Below, one piece after another: positions 27,741-39,289 of a stretch of DNA of 64,000 nucleotides. Source of the DNA: Paragorgia papillata (lineage: Eukaryota; Cnidaria; Anthozoa; Scleralcyonacea; Coralliidae); assembly GCA_035771165.1 (NCBI GenBank), contig JAWNZC010000300.1, forward strand, positions 124,001 to 188,000, in the 5' to 3' direction. The position numbers and the translations under genes are program-made. Below the pieces are notes generated by a model. It searched no databases. It was not told the origin of the DNA and saw only the letters and a list, made by a program, of their open reading frames with translations. The first letter of the stretch is position 1. The number at the start of each line of letters is the position of its first letter.

Positions 27741-28628
27741 GTTGAGAAGAACTTACTTCAGAAGGAGTTAAAAAATCAAGCGGCACAAATTTCAGAGGTA
27801 AGTATTTTTTATTTAGACGTTTGTGTAAACCCTGACATGTGTCCCTAGACCATACACGGTTTGTGTATGGTCTGTGCGACAATCTCCAAAAAGTTGTCCC
27901 ATGACGTCAACGCTTTCACCGCTAGTCGGTGAAAATTTATGCATTCCTAATTAATTGGGCGCATGGCATAAAACCAGGATCAGTGCCAATGCCTGTTTCC
28001 TTTTATAGCCAAAAGCCTAGATTTCACCAGCAAATGAAGTTTTAAGGCTTTTCTCGCTATAACATGGAATTCGATTGGAGATAGATTGCATGATTTTTTG
28101 TTGAAATCAATCATTTTTCGAACAACAATCTTGACTTCCTGTCTGTACGTCAAATGGCGTAACGTTGAGATCTGTGAAATGTACAAGCGTTGCTATGTAA
28201 CGGTCGTTAAAGTTTAGACAGGAAGTAACGATCAATACTTGGAAAATTATTCAATTTCGATGGAAAATTATTCAATTTCGATGGAAAATGATGTAGTTTA
28301 TTGCAAATTTAACTATAGTTATGGTGAGAATAGGCATTTATCTTTCTTTGTTTACAACGACTGTTGGCTTTGCTTTTAGCATTTGAAAAATTTGCTTTGA
28401 TTTTTTTGCCTACATTTTTCCGCCAGATGGTGAAAGCGATGACGTCACGGGACAACTTTTTTGAGGTTGTTGCACAGACCATACACAAACCGTGTATAGT
28501 CTGCGACACAGGCTATGTAAACTCCAGCTCTGAGAAGGAATATGAATAACTATAGTTCTTGTGATTAATTTTCAAAGGTTGAGTCTATGAAGAAAGAGTC
28601 AAAAAATCAAGCGAGAGCAATTTCAGAG
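27741..28628 (+). other. Two duplicated candidate coiled-coil mini-exons of the downstream gene
   Basis: 27741-27797 (57 nt) and 28578-28628 (51 nt) are diverged copies. They lie in similar flanks, after TTAATTTTCAAAG and before GTAAGT or GTGAAT. Each is a whole number of codons in phase 0 and reads as coiled coil (VEKNLLQKELKNQAAQISE; VESMKKESKNQARAISE). The next candidate exon begins at 28932 in the same phase. They are proposed exons of the protease gene; transcript data would be needed. The acceptor sites are weak. Confidence 0.35.
27847..28501. mobile_element. Inverted-repeat element between the duplicated mini-exons
   Basis: The left arm (AGACCATACACGGTTTGTGT... AAGTTGTCCCATGACGTCA... 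CTTTCACC) pairs with the right arm ending at 28501, with arms of about 85 bp and a few mismatches. The arms contain a shorter inner palindrome. It holds no credible gene. Confidence 0.6.
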
Positions 28629-28931
28629 GTGAATATCCCTGATTTAGACGTTTGTGTAAGCCCCCAGTTCTAAAGTGAGTAAAGTCCTAATCAACGAATA
28701 ACTGAACAAAAAAACAACAACTCTGAGACAGTCTACCTCACAACGAGTAGAGGAGTAAATATAGATACTATTTTTTCAAATAATTTTTCAATGAGGAAAC
28801 TTCCAATTGCAACGACTGGTATATGTGTGATAATTTGCGGAAGGCCAAATTTGTGCCCTCTGAGAGGCTACTAATGTAAAGGACGTATTACGAAACGGTG
28901 GATAAATTTTTTCTGTATAATCTGTTTTCAG

Positions 28932-31295
28932 AGTAAAGCGTACCCCAGCAAGTCTTGTTACAACGAAATTCGCACCTTGGCCAAGCAATTCGTGAAAGTC
29001 AACCCTTCTTGCATCGCGGCGGTTCCATGCGATACCACCAACTCTACGGAGGACCCAGGTAGTCGTGCCATTGTTGTATATTTATACATACACACCAATG
29101 GCCTCGGGATCACCGATGGCTTTCGTGAAAAAGCAAAGAGAATATTCTTTGACTACACGGTGGAGTTTGTGGATCTTGAGCAAGAGCAACTGGGCGAGTC
29201 GTTTTTCCCCCGAGACTGTGAAGACAAAAGCAATGCCGCAGAAATGACAAAGGTTGCACAAATCATTGAGAAGAATATTTCCGTTTTCAAAAATCGTTTG
29301 AATGTAACGGCGGTTTATCCCTCGTACAAAATTTCCTGTAGACAGGAAACTGATGATCTTTGTATCGCAGTTGCTGTATTGGGAAAGAGGAAAATACCTG
29401 TTAATGAAGAAATCTTCCCAGAAAACGCAATGCTAGATGGCTATAAGTTTGACATTGTTGAAGGATATTTTGTACCAACTTGTCTAGAATTTTCCGAAAT
29501 TTCCACCGAAGTATTTCCTTTACGTTTTGGTGTTGGAATTGGAGTGAGAGGAGCACGTGGCACTGGAACTTTGGGCGCTTTCGTAATAGATAAGAAAGAC
29601 TACTTTTTACTGTCATGTAATCATGTGCTATGTAAACGAAATAAAGAGCTTACTACTTGGGAGAAGCCTGGTGAAGAAAAGCTCGGTAAAGAGAAGCCTG
29701 GTGAAGAGAAGCTCACTTACGAGAAGCTTAGTGACAAGAAGCCTGGTGAGGGGATGCCTGATGAGAAGATGCCTGATGAGGGGATGCCTGGTGAGGGGAT
29801 GCCTGTTAAAGGGATGTCTGGTGAGGAGATGCCTGATGAGGAGATTCTTGGTGACGAGAAGCCTGGTGACGAGAATCCTAGTGAGGGGAAATCTGGTGGA
29901 GAGAAGTCGCTTGATGAGAAGCGTGATGAAATAGATAATTTGACCAAAGAAATTGATGATTTGACCAAAGAAATTGATGAAATAAGTAAAAGTATTGATG
30001 TCTTGGAAAATTGTGATAATCGAAATGAAGAAGAGGAAAAAAGAATGCAAGCACTCATTGATCGTAAAAAAAAACTAACGGACACTAGAAAAGAAAGAAC
30101 ATTAGAAAAGGACATCAGTGAGATAGAGAAAGAATTAGAGGAACTTGAAGAAAACGGTGGTGCTAATCTCCTGCCTCCATTTTGGTTACCAAGAAAAAGC
30201 AATGAGGAAAATGATTTGGCAACATGTACATTAACACATAAAAAGGAAAAACTAACGCTTTTGTTAGAAGAAAGAAAGTACGAAAAGCGCCTCAGTGAGA
30301 TAAAGAAAAAATTAGAGAAACCCAAAGAAAACGGTGATTGTAACCAAAATGGATCGAAAGAAGAAATAAGAAATAGAAGTCAAGTGAGAGCGCCGATTGA
30401 CGAAGAAATATTAATTGAACAACCTTCTGCGGAAGATTACATCTGGGAGACGATTAATCGTAAAATGAAAGTTGTTCAAGCAAATGAAGATTTTGAAACA
30501 AAAAAGCGTGATGGGTGGGCGACTAGGATAGAAACTGCAAAAAGTTCACTAGAAACTTCTAAACTTAAATTGAAAGAAATGCGTGCTGATAAACTACCCA
30601 GGTACATTGCATCGTATGTCGGGGGTTGCCAGTTGAACTACCATGATTCTGTCCAAAAGAAAACGTTTTTTGTTGACGCAGGCATTGCTAAACTCAGTGA
30701 TGACGAGCGTAAAGGTATACTAACGGGTCCGCTTCCAGACTATGGTGATGATATGAAATACAGCAATAAGGTCGTGACCTGTGAAGAGATGGCAATGAGA
30801 GCTGACAAAGTCAAATTCTGGAAATGCGGTCGTACCACAAATGTAACCAGAGGCGCAAGTTTTCGAAGTCAGATATCTGTCAAGGTACCGGACGAAATAA
30901 AGCGTGAACATAAATACTATGAAGATTTTCACCATATTCCGTTTCGTCCCTTCTGCCAATCCTGCACCGAATTCGACCCCCATTTTCCTTGTGGATCTGA
31001 TATGACCAAGAGAACCGAGTGTGTCAAGTGTCAGAAAGTAATCTCTCCAAATGAGAAGACGGGTGACGAGAGCTGGGCTCTCAACTGTTTTATGGTAAAT
31101 TCCCCCAAAGAATTCGTAAAACCAGGAGATTCAGGAGCAGTTATGTTCGACGAAACAGGGGATGCTTGGGCAATGGTCGTTGGAACTTATTATAACAATG
31201 GTGTTGTCTACACTGTTACCAGTTCCTTAGATATCACGCTTAAAGCCCTCAACGAAAGGTTGGGGAAAAACCTGAAGTTATGGACGCCTTTTTAA
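28932..31295 (+). CDS. Trypsin-like serine protease with long coiled-coil/repeat insert (3'-terminal exon)
   Basis: The frame opens behind an acceptor (TGTTTTCAG at 28,931) with no ATG, so this is a last exon of about 788 codons. Counting from the codon at 28977 as residue 1, GAFVIDKKDYFLLSCNHVLC carries the triad histidine H216, VDAGIAKL the aspartate D567, and KPGDSGAVMF the nucleophile S719. This is a complete H-D-S set of the trypsin-like fold. The usual span between H and D is enlarged by about 330 residues: a repeat block (29650-29935), then coiled coils (NLTKEIDDLTKEIDEIS). Cysteine pairs at about 660-685 (CQSC, CVKCQK) suggest a zinc site. Proteins of this layout are known in cnidarians as uncharacterised; the target is unknown. 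Upstream coiled-coil mini-exons may belong to it. Confidence 0.75.
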   Translation, partial: SKAYPSKSCYNEIRTLAKQFVKVNPSCIAAVPCDTTNSTEDPGSRAIVVYLYIHTNGLGITDGFREKAKRIFFDYTVEFVDLEQEQLGESFFPRDCEDKSNAAEMTKVAQIIEKNISVFKNRLNVTAVYPSYKISCRQETDDLCIAVAVLGKRKIPVNEEIFPENAMLDGYKFDIVEGYFVPTCLEFSEISTEVFPLRFGVGIGVRGARGTGTLGAFVIDKKDYFLLSCNHVLCKRNKELTTWEKPGEEKLGKEKPGEEKLTYEKLSDKKPGEGMPDEKMPDEGMPGEGMPVKGMSGEEMPDEEILGDEKPGDENPSEGKSGGEKSLDEKRDEIDNLTKEIDDLTKEIDEISKSIDVLENCDNRNEEEEKRMQALIDRKKKLTDTRKERTLEKDISEIEKELEELEENGGANLLPPFWLPRKSNEENDLATCTLTHKKEKLTLLLEERKYEKRLSEIKKKLEKPKENGDCNQNGSKEEIRNRSQVRAPIDEEILIEQPSAEDYIWETINRKMKVVQANEDFETKKRDGWATRIETAKSSLETSKLKLKEMRADKLPRYIASYVGGCQLNYHDSVQKKTFFVDAGIAKLSDDERKGILTGPLPDYGDDMKYSNKVVTCEEMAMRADKVKFWKCGRTTNVTRGASFRSQISVKVPDEIKREHKYYEDFHHIPFRPFCQSCTEFDPHFPCGSDMTKRTECVKCQKVISPNEKTGDESWALNCFMVNSPKEFVKPGDSGAVMFDETGDAWAMVVGTYYNNGVVYTVTSSLDITLKALNERLGKNLKLWTPF
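29650..29935 (+). repeat. Coding minisatellite inside the protease gene
   Basis: Tandem 15-bp units of the type GAGGGGATGCCTGGT encode PDEGMPGEGMPVKGM-like five-residue repeats (G/D-E-x-M/K-P). Some 17-20 degenerate units keep the frame, and the units read in several frames without stops. Confidence 0.8.
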
Positions 31296-31379
31296 TTGCA
31301 CACATTTTTTATATGATATGCAAATATGTAGAGCCTTGTCAATAGGAATAAATATAAAAAAATAATCATCTCGCTAGAA

Positions 31380-31490
31380 AGATCAAACGCGGCGCACCGC
31401 AAGATTTAATCCACTGGCGCACTGCAAGATTTTATTTTACTGGTACTCCGCAAGGTTTTACTTCACTGGCGCACCGCAAGATTCTATTCC
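31380..31490. repeat. Short tandem repeat, units of about 30 bp
   Basis: Four degenerate copies of CTGGCGCACCGCAAGATTTT lie downstream of the protease gene. Confidence 0.65.
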
Positions 31491-31799
31491 AGTCACCGTA
31501 AACTGTACTGGACGAAGCGAAGTAACTGACCTGTGTATAACTAGACTGCTTGGTCGTGCCAAAAATGTGTGCCCATTTGAGGATAGCGTTGAATGAAGAA
31601 TTAGAGCACAGTTGCTATGGGAGCCATCTTTGATCAGTATTGCATAAAACCGGTTTGTTCACGCTTTTGGGTGAAAAGAATTATTCTTTTCTGCTTGAGA
31701 TTGAAGGTGAAGTTGATTGCTGCCAATAGACTGAAAACTTGAGAACCCTAGCTTTTAGTAGTGTAGAGAACAGTTAATTATTATAACTCATTAACATTT

Positions 31800-32085
31800 T
31801 GTTGCTGTGGCAAAAAAATGCGCGTGGGCACCTGTGGCGAACTGGAAAGACGCGCGGGGGACTATGGCACACTCGGTCGTGGTGTAAAGGAAAATAATGT
31901 TTTTCCTCTCCCCCCCCCCCCCACTTTCCCCCCGTGTTTCCCTCTTTTCCGCCTTTTTCCCCGCTTCCAGTAACCGTTTTTCGTTTTTTTAAATCCCCTG
32001 CCACAGTCCCCCGCGCGTCTTTCGAGTCCGCCACAGGTGCCCACCAGATCAGTGGTACCCATGCGCTTTTTGGCATGACAAATTA
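31800..32085. mobile_element. GC-rich foldback MITE
   Basis: GCGCGTGGGCACCTGTGGCG...GACGCGCGGGGGACT on the left pairs with AGTCCCCCGCGCGTC...CGCCACAGGTGCCCAC on the right. A C-run (about 31,909-31,921) lies in the middle. The GC content differs sharply from the surroundings. Confidence 0.6.
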
Positions 32086-32985
32086 CCAAGATGGGCTCCC
32101 TGTGGGCGAACCGGAAATCGCGACTTAGACACTTGAGACTTGATTTTATTTTGTTAGGGAGGTTTGTTTTGACGCGAACTGTATATATTTGGAATCGCTC
32201 GTGAGAGATGTTTAACATGTAAATAATGTAAATAAATCGGTTTTAACCAAATGAAGTGAGTTGATCCAGTGTTTTGGGAATGTGTAAGATGATGCCAAGC
32301 AACTAGAAGCTGTGAAATAACGAAATTCCCCACACCTGCTAGTCTCCTTCGCAGCCGTCAGTTCGGGTTCGTTCTCACTCCCCTCAACTACCGGCTGCTT
32401 ACCCGAGCAGTAAATTCCTTTCCAATTGTTGACCAATCAGAGTCAGACTTCCAACTTGAGCTGACCGTTTGAATGTTTGAACCAATATTTCGATCACTTT
32501 GCTTATAGTTTACTGAAAAGTTTGCGTAAATAGAATCAATAAGATGATGTTGTATTAACTGTGAATTGCAATATGAATACATGTACATGAAATAAAGTTA
32601 AAAGCGCCACTGCCTGGAATATGAAGTTGAACATCGAGGTTGCTAGACATGGCCAGACATCCCCGTAAAATTTATTATCCGCTAGCTAGATACATGTCGC
32701 CGACACTTGTAGCTTTTTTAAAGCTTTTCGCACAGATTTATTTACACGACCAGCAAGAACATATTCATAATACCATTCTTCGTAAATTTTGTAAAGCTCT
32801 GAGCTATAGTAAGCGAAATATGAGCTTTCAAGTAAACTAAATTCGGGCAGTCGCTTCAGAACATAGTCCCTGGAATTAAAGTGTCTGGAAACGCGGCGTA
32901 CTTCAAAGGAAAAACACGGCAAGCTTTGCCCATATTGAGGTAAGCGTATCACGTGACATGAAGGGGCACGGTCAAGGCTATCAAT

Positions 32986-34586
32986 ATGGCGACAGAACAA
33001 GGCGCGAGCTACCCTGGGTGCCAGAGGTTCTTCCACGCTCGTAGGGACATGGGGATACGGGAGGACACCAGGTGGTAAATTTGCAAGGCGAGCGGGAAGA
33101 ACCTCTGGAACACCGAGCCGTTTCTCTGATCGCGCCGAGCCAATGAAAAGGTTGTCTGGGTCAGTACGTTCCAAAATCTGGACGTAAGACGTTGATTGGT
33201 CAAGCGAAGGATCTTTTTTTAATAATAAGTTTCATTGGCTATCGTACACCTCTGTTAATAACATGAGTGTAATATTCAACACCGTCTAGAAGGTGCAGTC
33301 ATCAGCAGTGATTTCCTTGTATATATATCACTGTGATATATATTCTCTCTCTGTTTTGGAGCCTATACTTTCGCTTCACGTTGATATTAATGATATACAA
33401 CTCACTTTTTTTGGAATGCCTTTGCTCTCTAGTGAGGATTTTTTTGATTGCGTGGGAAAAGTCTTGACTCGTTTATACGAGCTCAACGAGCATCAAAGCG
33501 TTCAGCGACGAGACGTCTTCGTCATTGAAAATATATATAACAACCAACAAGATAGCATCGTTGAAATATATCCTGTACGTATGTTGTTAGAAATCTATAA
33601 GCTTTCATTTGAAGTGTAGTTCAAGTCGTTCAAGTTCCTGCGTTTAATATAATTAAATATCTGAAATTCTATAACCGACTTCATGTGAGACGTTAAGTAA
33701 ATAAATATTTATTTATTATTGAGTGAACAATTTGGACATTTGAAAAAGTTCCATATAACCCAGAAACATAAGCCATACATCAAAGGGAAGCTTATGAAAT
33801 TTATAACAACATACGTACAAGTTATCGTTCAACAATGCATAGTTTGGAAGTTATAACTGTCTGAGTGTCTGCATGACAAGTAACAGACGGCGGATTTCAA
33901 AGTTTATAGTGAATATCGGGCAGCGTCACTTCGCCCGAACTAAAATCAAACCAGTTTTATTAAATTTGAGCAATTTTTAGTGGTCTAATCTATAGAAGAC
34001 TGTCGAGACGATAGCATTATTACTTATTTGAGAAATACAAAATAGAGTTGACTCTGGATTATTAAAATATCATTACCCGTACGGCCCTCTGGAACGGCGG
34101 TTTCAAATTTCAAATCAAAACAGTAAAACACGGCTCGGTGTTCCAGAGGTTTTTCGCGCTCGCCTTCCGGGTTGGCCCCTCCCACTTTACCGCCTGGCTT
34201 CCTCGTGTGTCCCCGTTATCCCCCACGAGCGTCGAAAAACCTCTGGCACCCAGGGTAGGCGCGAGCGCTTTCCAAGTGAAATATTGACGATGATGAGTTT
34301 GATTTTGGAGATGATACCTTAGCGATAAATTTAAATTTACTGGAGATGGATGCGGCGGAGATTGAAGCTCAAATGGAGACTATTGTCAGCGCTGTAAGTG
34401 TTTTATCGATGTTTATAATACGATAAGTGCTGCTCTCAGGACATTAGGAACACCGAAGGCTGAAATGGTTCTTTGTATTTTCAGATGCAGGAACCCCCAA
34501 GTGTTTTTTGTGTGTTATGTGCATCAAAACATGAAATCGAAAGATGGTTTGACCTTACATGTTCGAAGGAACCACAGTTAGCTTAG
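32986..34586 (+). pseudogene. Broken small gene interrupted by the 33010-34257 transposon
   Basis: An ATG at 32986 begins MATEQGAS and is cut by the transposon. The frame resumes after the target duplication at 34267 (AFQVKY), then shifts by one extra base to an acidic stretch (DDDEFDFGDDTLAINLNLLE) ending at a GT donor (34394). A second exon from 34485 (after TTTTCAG) reads MQEPPSVFCVLCASKHEIER to a stop at 34586. The continuity across the insertion, donor and acceptor support a real gene; the insertion and the shift make it defective. Family not recognised. Confidence 0.5.
33010..34257. mobile_element. Mutator-like (MULE-type) non-autonomous transposon, copy 1, with 9-bp target duplication
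   Basis: Ends read TACCCTGGGTGCCAGAGG and its reverse complement. The inverted repeats are about 120 bp and each can itself fold. The 9-base GGCGCGAGC occurs directly before (33001-33009) and after (34258-34266), a perfect target duplication. The interior has only a 108-codon frame of no recognisable kind. A second copy is at 49103-52358. A 9-bp duplication with long inverted ends fits the Mutator superfamily. Confidence 0.85.
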
Positions 34587-37428
34587 TAAAAGGCTGTGAA
34601 ACGGGAGAAGACAACCACAAGCTGGCATCCTTACATGTGCGGTGTTGTCAAACCATCAAACATTGTCGAAGGGGCTAAACAAAATTTTCTGCAGTCGGGT
34701 GTTTATTCGCAATAACTAACCGCTTTCTGGCTTGTCGAAATCAGAAACATATACAGGCACCGAAAAGGGGAATCGAGCGATTAGCAATTCTATGGCTATT
34801 TATTTTGCGCTCAGCCAAGTTGTTGGAAAATTCTAATTAAACTTCTGTTGTCGACTGTGACCTGCTGAGATTTAAATTATTAGTTTTGTCAAAGCATATT
34901 GTCTTTTGGTAATTAGTAACTATCTTGTGTTTTTAAACTTGTTATCATTATTTTCTGTACATATTAAAATGAGTAGTCTTAACTTTTTCATCAATTAAAT
35001 GCTATTTAAAGATTATATACCATGCAATTGTTCTCTTTGTTATTATTTTACTGGTAATACATAATAAATTATCCTGTGCAGTGATCACAGACTTCTCTAC
35101 AGTATGCTTTCTGGCTTTTAATGGCAGATTAGTGATATCAGTGCTTTTCCTTTTTATGACATCCTGAAACATTTCCTTGTATCACTGGCAAACATTTTTT
35201 CTATGGCATTAGCATTTATAATGTACTTGAACTCATACAGTCAAGTTTGGGTTGCCTGAGCGTTTACCTGCAATCCTCATTTGATGGACTCTAACCATCA
35301 AATTACTCTTTAACCATGAACATCGTGACAGATTTCAGCCATCAGGATGTATTTTAATCCTTGAAGAAGGAATTGAAAAGAAGTAGGTTGTAATTTTATT
35401 AGACTGTGTTTGTGTTGAGATAAACATTCTACATTGTGAGAAACATTGGGATCTTTCCAACACTTGATAAAAGGTAAAAATTCTGTTGTCAACTACTGCA
35501 CGCGTACGTGCATCATTCAAAATTTTCACTCTGTGCTTAACTTGACTCCTGCATGGGGTTTTTATGGCAAATTTTGTGATGCTCCAGCTCCGGTTTCTCT
35601 GTAGTTGTCTAAAATTTGTATTGAAATGCAGCATGTTAAGTAAACAAACTCACCTGACCCGCGGATTATTTTGTCGCGAAACCCATATATATGGAAGTTT
35701 TATTAATGCAATCTGAGCGAATTCGACCACTTGTTTTAACGATTCTCTCCACTTCACAAAACTGGTATATTGCCTTTAACCACTTGGAATGGATAGCGGT
35801 ATTTTCGACTTTAGTCAGTTTACCAAGGCCCCACTGACCGAAGCTTTGCGCGGTGCATGACATAACAGACTTATTTCCCGCTCTAGCACCCGTTTTGGCA
35901 AACGTGATGCGCAACTGCTTGTTGCATTTAGGGCAGGCTAGTTCTGAGTCACAATCCGTTTTTTTTTTAACGATTTAAAGTAAGAAATAATCGAGAAATA
36001 TTAAATAAAGTGAGACCAAACAAATGCGATCGAGGCCTACTATTATTAACCAGCTGTCAAGTCATTCTATCATAGGATAAGTATAACTTTCTCTGGAAAT
36101 CATTAAATTCAGATAACCAAATTATATAATGTAGCGTGTATACATACTAACTTCAATGTCACTTGGTTGGAAATGTCTATTACAAATGCGTACGTTGCCT
36201 TCGTCTATTTATGCGAATATCTTTTATATCAACAACGACGTGTCGTCGTGTTCCTTTGTAATACCGTAATATTTATTATTTCTCTTCGCCAAGACGCCTT
36301 TGCAACATCTGAAGCAGATGGAATGCTTAATAGACTTATCCTTTCGTGTTTTTTCTCCGCGATTATTACTCTACATCCAAATGTTGAACAATTTGCGCCC
36401 GGCAGTACTTTTGCTGAGCGTGGCTAAACAGATAACATCTGAAACGTGCCCCTTCTTCCCACGTGATCAGAATTGAGAGGGAACAAAAGTGTGCGCTTTG
36501 AAGTACGCCGCGTTTCCAGACACTTTAATTCCAGGGACTATGTTCACGCCTAGAATCTCTTAAAATAGATCTTACATAAAGTACCTGTTCCATATATTGT
36601 CAAAATAATTGCCACAGTTACCATATATGGAGTATTATTTTGCAGATCACCTGCAAGTCTAGCCTGTCTCGAGCGTTTACAGTTGATTTTCAACGCCCTA
36701 GTACGCGTTATTGTCTTAAAACAAGTTAATAAAACGCTAAAACAGGTTTGGTTTATTCGAGGTAGTACTAGTCTTCAAGAGGGATGGTAAAGATGATAAT
36801 AAAACGGTAAGTTTTTACTGCATAAATGTTTTGTTATTTACAGTAATATTTAAAGTGAGGACGTACGTATGACGCTTGACAATTTTAACCATTTTTTCCT
36901 GGCTAATGTATATAAATTATAAATCGAAAGGAGGAAGTTAGATATAGGCAGTTTATTGGAATGGCTAATTTAATACACTGCATCATGCTTGAGAATGTTT
37001 ATCAAGTGGTCTACTCGAGTCTACTGTAAATAAACGAAGTTTGAAAACACTTAAACGAATCGAAATGCTGTATTTCAACAATCGAGGAACCAACGCAGAG
37101 CAAATAATTCTTAAGATAGCCATAATATACAAACATAAAAAGTCGTGGATAAACACGCTCAAAAATTTTACAGTAGTATATAACTCACGTTTTGTTAGTA
37201 CTAGTAACAAGAATCGAAATTTTTATGTGTCAAAAATCCCATCCTTCGAGCTTGTCAAGAAAGTCAAATTTCCCTGTGTTGGGATAATGTCGATCAGTCA
37301 ATATCCCAGTGGGTTGCCCCCCTCCCCTGGTGCTTAACATTGATAATCCTGAATTATGGATTTGCCCAAAACGTTAGACTTGTAAGGTTGGATATACTGT
37401 CGAATTATGGAACGAACTATATTTCAAT

Positions 37429-37915
37429 CAGTGGCGGACACTTGACGAAATATTCGGGGGGCGAGTGCCGAAGGCACGAGCCTTCTAGGGGGGTGCGGGG
37501 GCATGCCCCCCCGGAAAATCTCTGAAATGACATTTGAAATGGCATTTGCAGCATTCTGAGAACACATTTTGTAAAAAATTTTAGGTTTTCAAAACACTAT
37601 TTTAATGGTGCATTTTGTAATAAATCACATGCTAAGCATAAAAAAACAACATTTCAGAGAAAATATTCTAGATGAAATTTAGAAATTTCTTTATCCAAAC
37701 CTACTTCATAACACTTATTTTGTGGGATTAGAATACTTTCGCTTGTTTTTATTAAAACATGCCATTTTGCTGCTGCTGTTATTGTAATAACTAATAAGTA
37801 GTGCTTCCACTTCTTGAAATGAAAACTTTCTTGTGCTTCCACTTTTCAAAATGAAAGCTTCAGCTAAAATTATTGGGGGGGGGGGGGTGATCACCCCCCT
37901 TAGTGTCCGCCACTG
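37429..37915. mobile_element. hAT-type MITE with perfect 8-bp target duplication
   Basis: CAGTGGCGGACACT at the left and AGTGTCCGCCACTG at the right form the inverted ends. ATTTCAAT flanks both sides (37421-37428, 37916-37923). The insertion interrupts a dispersed repeat whose uninterrupted relative is at about 20,062-20,100 (ACTATATTTTGATTTGTGTT). The 487-bp interior has GC-rich ends, C/G runs and no gene. Confidence 0.9.
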
Positions 37916-38044
37916 ATTTCAATTTGTGTTTCAACACTGCCTAGGCAGCACACTACTTCAGTTGAACAACTTGGACCATTACTGATTAATAATGTAATAA
38001 CAAATCACACTATGTGTAGGTTAGTTCCTGAGATGGAAGTAATT

Positions 38045-38705
38045 ATAAAGGTCCCATCTGCATGAGACCAGACAAATTTTTATCCCAATAAAAATTCATC
38101 TGGATGGTTACATTTATACGGTCGGTGCTAAAATTTTCGTTCACTTAACATTTCTGTTTACATGCAGTCATATTAGATGTAAGTTTGAGGAGAACTGTTA
38201 GGGTTATTGGGTAAACTTTTCGGGTTAATGAGGGTATTAAATGGTTAGTAAATAGTGGGGATTGGTCTTGTGATATGCCATAAGGTAACACTGAAATGAG
38301 CCACCATTTTGCAACAACGTTTTGGTGTTTAGAAAAGTTTTGGAAAGGTAATCATTTTGGGAATTACCCGAAAGCATTACGAAGGCCATGTTCAGGATCT
38401 CAGCAGCCGAAATAGTTGTCCACAGATGAAAGAGTTGTCCACAGAAGTATTGATATCAATATAAAACAACTTTCTTCTTCCAAGGATCTATTTTCCTTGA
38501 TGGAGCTTTTTACCATTTACACGGTACCGGATGAATGTTTATCCAACACAAATCACAATTTGTCCACTTCGTGGGTGGATGAAAATTCAACCGGGTTTGT
38601 GTCAAAAATTTGAGCAGATAGGTGGGTCTTGTGTGAATGTGAGACCCTATCCAGATGAATTTTCATTCAGAAAAACATTTGTCCAGTCTCGTGTAACTGC
38701 CTAAG
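38045..38705. mobile_element. Diverged inverted-repeat element
   Basis: CATGAGACCAGACAAATTTTT...TTCATCTGGATGG at the left is matched in reverse by CCAGATGAATTTTCATTCAG...AAACATTTGTCCAGTCTCGTG at the right. The arms are 60-70 bp with many changes. No gene inside. Confidence 0.45.
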
Positions 38706-39289
38706 CTAACAACCAGTCACAAAAGTGTTGGGACACTTCAACCTAAATGACAATATTTTCCACTTTCCAGGTGTTTGTTTCAATGTTTACTAAGTTCCTT
38801 ACTTTAAATTCAACATTGAATATTAGGGGGTGGGGGATACACTTTATTATGACAAAAATTGAAAGAAACATTAAGTAAGTACCAGCAATGCGAGGTGTCC
38901 CAAGGTATTTTGTCACTGATTGTAGTTTATTGTCACTGAGACCCGAACTGCTTAGTTCATTTATGATACAGATGATATCCTCGTTTTTAACAAAAAATAG
39001 TAATTCTAGACGTATTAGAGCAATATAGCCCACAATGATTCATTTATTATGCGAGGTATACAGTGGTGTGGTGGCACTAGTTTCAGTTTAGGGTGGCCAG
39101 ATCAGCTTTGACCCCCCCCCCTCAAAAAAAAAAGGATTACTGTATTTCATTAAATCCCAGACATTGTTTTTTGAACCATTATAAGTGATCACAATTTTTG
39201 TCCTAAGATAACTCAAGTAACTGACAGCTTCCATCTCTGCAACACAGCAAGCAAACCGGTGACGAGCTCACATACTTTTAGTACAGAAG

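Larger units (their letters stand above)
32861..36543. mobile_element. 3.7-kb element with 48-bp inverted ends
   Basis: ACATAGTCCCTGGAATTAAA through CTTCAAAG (32861-32908) is repeated as its reverse complement at 36495-36543. The element encloses a broken two-exon gene (32986-34586) and a nested transposon. It also holds a minus-strand exon-like stretch (about 35,666-35,950) with a CPKC motif and LRITFAKTGARAGNKSV that I cannot assign. No target duplication is clear. Confidence 0.55.

Noticed and set aside
33293..33619. 108-codon frame and its shorter partner at 49387-49722
   Set aside because: It lies inside both copies of a non-autonomous transposon, is interrupted by indels between copies, and has no recognisable domain.
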